In this document: positions 7,084 to 7,461 of the stretch, piece by piece
How positions within the stretch are numbered: the stretch's first letter is position 1
How the letters are laid out: each line of letters starts with the position of its first letter
Source: Pseudomonadota bacterium
GTDB lineage: Bacteria > Pseudomonadota > Gammaproteobacteria > Halothiobacillales > Halothiobacillaceae
Assembly: GCA_021795795.1 (NCBI GenBank)
Contig: JAJYPA010000413.1
Coordinates: forward strand, 1-7,461
Reading direction: 5' to 3'
DNA length: 7,461 nt
Position numbers and translations under genes: made by a program
Notes under the pieces: model-generated
What the model saw: only the letters and a program-made list of their open reading frames with translations
What the model was told of the DNA's origin: nothing
Databases searched by the model: none

Positions 7084-7115
7084 CCCCCTTTGGAAAAGAG
7101 GAACGTGGAGGATTT
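7084..7115. repeat. Dispersed palindromic repeat, copy B
   Basis: This copy starts 9 bases after the yoaA stop codon and has the same orientation on the plus strand as copy A at 160-191, with 24 of 32 bases identical and no gaps. The conserved parts are the CCCCCTTTG start, AAAAG and the terminal GGATTT. Its palindrome (CCCCCTTT against AAAAGAGG) is more decayed than in copy A. It might reduce transcription read-through, but there is no T-run, so I do not call it a terminator. Confidence 0.55.
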
Positions 7116-7194
7116 AGGATGGCATTGCATTCATGCAGACACGGGCTTACACCTAATCTTGTATTATCATTTCAATGACTTATGCCATTGATCG

Positions 7195-7214
7195 GCAGGG
7201 TATCCATGCCCTGC
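7195..7214. repeat. Strong hairpin 1 downstream of yoaA
   Basis: GCAGGG (7195-7200) pairs with CCCTGC (7209-7214). On the plus strand the stem extends by a T-G wobble and an A-T pair to 8 pairs around a 4-base loop. Only two bases separate it from the next hairpin. It has no following T-run on either strand that I can see. It may help end the yoaA transcript or be half of a repetitive extragenic element. Confidence 0.6.
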
Positions 7215-7216
7215 AC

Positions 7217-7246
7217 GGGAAGGTCTGCATTTGTGCAGGCCCTCCC
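7217..7246. repeat. Strong hairpin 2 downstream of yoaA
   Basis: Thirteen-base arms (7217-7229 and 7234-7246) enclose the loop TTTG. Twelve positions pair: GGGA with TCCC and GGTCTGCA with TGCAGGCC, including one T-G wobble at 7224/7239. There is one A-C mismatch at 7221/7242, which becomes a T-G wobble on the minus strand. Together with hairpin 1 this makes a twin-hairpin unit of about 52 bases, the usual form of REP-like elements or of a bidirectional transcription barrier. Confidence 0.65.
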
Positions 7247-7269
7247 TGAATAACATGAGCTCATACACA

Positions 7270-7325
7270 AAATGTCAACCCAATTCTAAAATGTCCCCTT
7301 TTTTCCAAAGCTGAAATGTCCCCTT
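7270..7325. repeat. Direct repeats of AAATGTCCCCTT, likely an insertion-sequence terminus
   Basis: AAATGTCCCCTT occurs exactly at 7289-7300 and 7314-7325 (25-base period), with a diverged copy AAATGTCAACCC at 7270-7281. Short repeated TGTCCCC units of this kind are typical of transposase-binding sites at insertion-sequence ends, notably in IS21-like elements. They sit 69 bases before the transposase start, so they may be its left end, or the scar of another element. The far end is outside the window, so the terminus is not proven. Confidence 0.45.
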
Positions 7326-7393
7326 CTGAGTTGGCCTATTGATCCGGAACATAGAAGATTGAACTTTTGTTAACGGGTTTTGTCTTTATTTGC

Positions 7394-7461
7394 ATGGATA
7401 AAGAAGATGCAAGATTTCAAACCCTGGAGCAGTTGCATGAACGGCGTAAACAAGTCGTTCG
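7394..7461 (+). CDS. Transposase N-terminus, probably IS630 type (partial, runs off the window)
   Basis: An ATG at 7394 opens a frame that stays open to the end of the window. It gives 22 full codons, starting M-D-K-E-D-A-R-F-Q-T-L-E-Q and continuing L-H-E-R-R-K-Q-V-V. The segment E-Q-L-H-E-R-R-K-Q-V-V is the start of the winged helix-turn-helix region I associate with IS630-family transposases (DNA-binding domain followed by a DDE nuclease). No strong ribosome binding site precedes it, as is usual for poorly translated transposases. The family call is from memory of N-terminal sequences. The catalytic domain is not visible, so whether the copy is intact is unknown. Confidence 0.6.
   Translation, partial: MDKEDARFQTLEQLHERRKQVV

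Larger units (their letters stand above)
7076..7393. other. Structured non-coding region between yoaA and the transposase fragment
   Basis: I found no credible gene in these 318 bases. From left to right they hold a palindromic repeat copy (7084-7115), a plain stretch (7116-7190), two strong hairpins (7195-7214 and 7217-7246), a 10-base palindrome ATGAGCTCAT (7255-7264) and three AAATGTC repeats (7270-7325). The last part (7326-7393) is AT-richer and presumably carries the leader of the transposase gene. Confidence 0.6.

Noticed and set aside
7147..7170. A promoter in the stretch containing TTACAC and TATTAT after yoaA
   Set aside because: The TATTAT is close to a -10, but the TTACAC is only 9 bases away and nothing fits at the correct spacing.
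7195..7246. Calling the twin hairpins an intrinsic terminator
   Set aside because: The stems are strong, but no run of T follows on the plus strand and none is evident on the minus strand.
7084..7325. A CRISPR array or attachment site in the repeat-rich right end
   Set aside because: The repeats are of different kinds, few and unevenly spaced. There is no series of equal repeats with unique spacers, and no tRNA or integrase nearby.

Overview
The window is ordinary chromosomal backbone of a Gram-negative bacterium, almost certainly a gammaproteobacterium. GC is moderately high (mid-50s %, by eye). The evidence is a class A penicillin-binding protein of the PBP1b type with a UB2H-like region, followed by an outer-membrane-type TPR lipoprotein and a YoaA-type helicase. 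The gene set and the style of the intergenic repeats would suit a sulfur-oxidising lineage such as Halothiobacillus or relatives, but that is a guess from memory, not a demonstrated assignment.

Layout. Positions 1-151 hold a gene-free stretch, with perhaps the first six codons of a minus-strand gene at the very edge (they resemble the start of peptide deformylase). Positions 152-1708 (minus) encode a two-domain protein: an aminoglycoside-phosphotransferase-like kinase fused to a P-loop ATPase. Its last dozen residues are translated from a dispersed palindromic repeat. Positions 1709-1946 are the divergent intergenic/promoter region. Three plus-strand genes follow, probably one operon: mrcB (PBP1b, 1947-4376), an lpoP-like TPR lipoprotein (4456-5052) and a yoaA/dinG-family Fe-S helicase (GTG start, 5111-7075). 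Positions 7076-7393 are non-coding and unusually structured: a second copy of the repeat, two strong adjacent hairpins, and direct repeats resembling insertion-sequence termini. The window ends inside the N-terminus of a probable IS630-type transposase (7394 onward).

How the genes work together. PBP1b polymerises and cross-links peptidoglycan in the periplasm. The lipoprotein immediately downstream has the architecture and gene position of LpoP, the PBP1b activator described in Pseudomonas aeruginosa, so the pair is probably a synthase with its outer-membrane activator. The helicase belongs to DNA-damage and replication-fork maintenance, and its presence in the operon looks like positional linkage rather than shared pathway. 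I saw no clearly undescribed system. The points most worth a second look are the repeat-derived protein tail, the PBP1b-LpoP pairing, and the structured, mobile-element-bearing region after yoaA.
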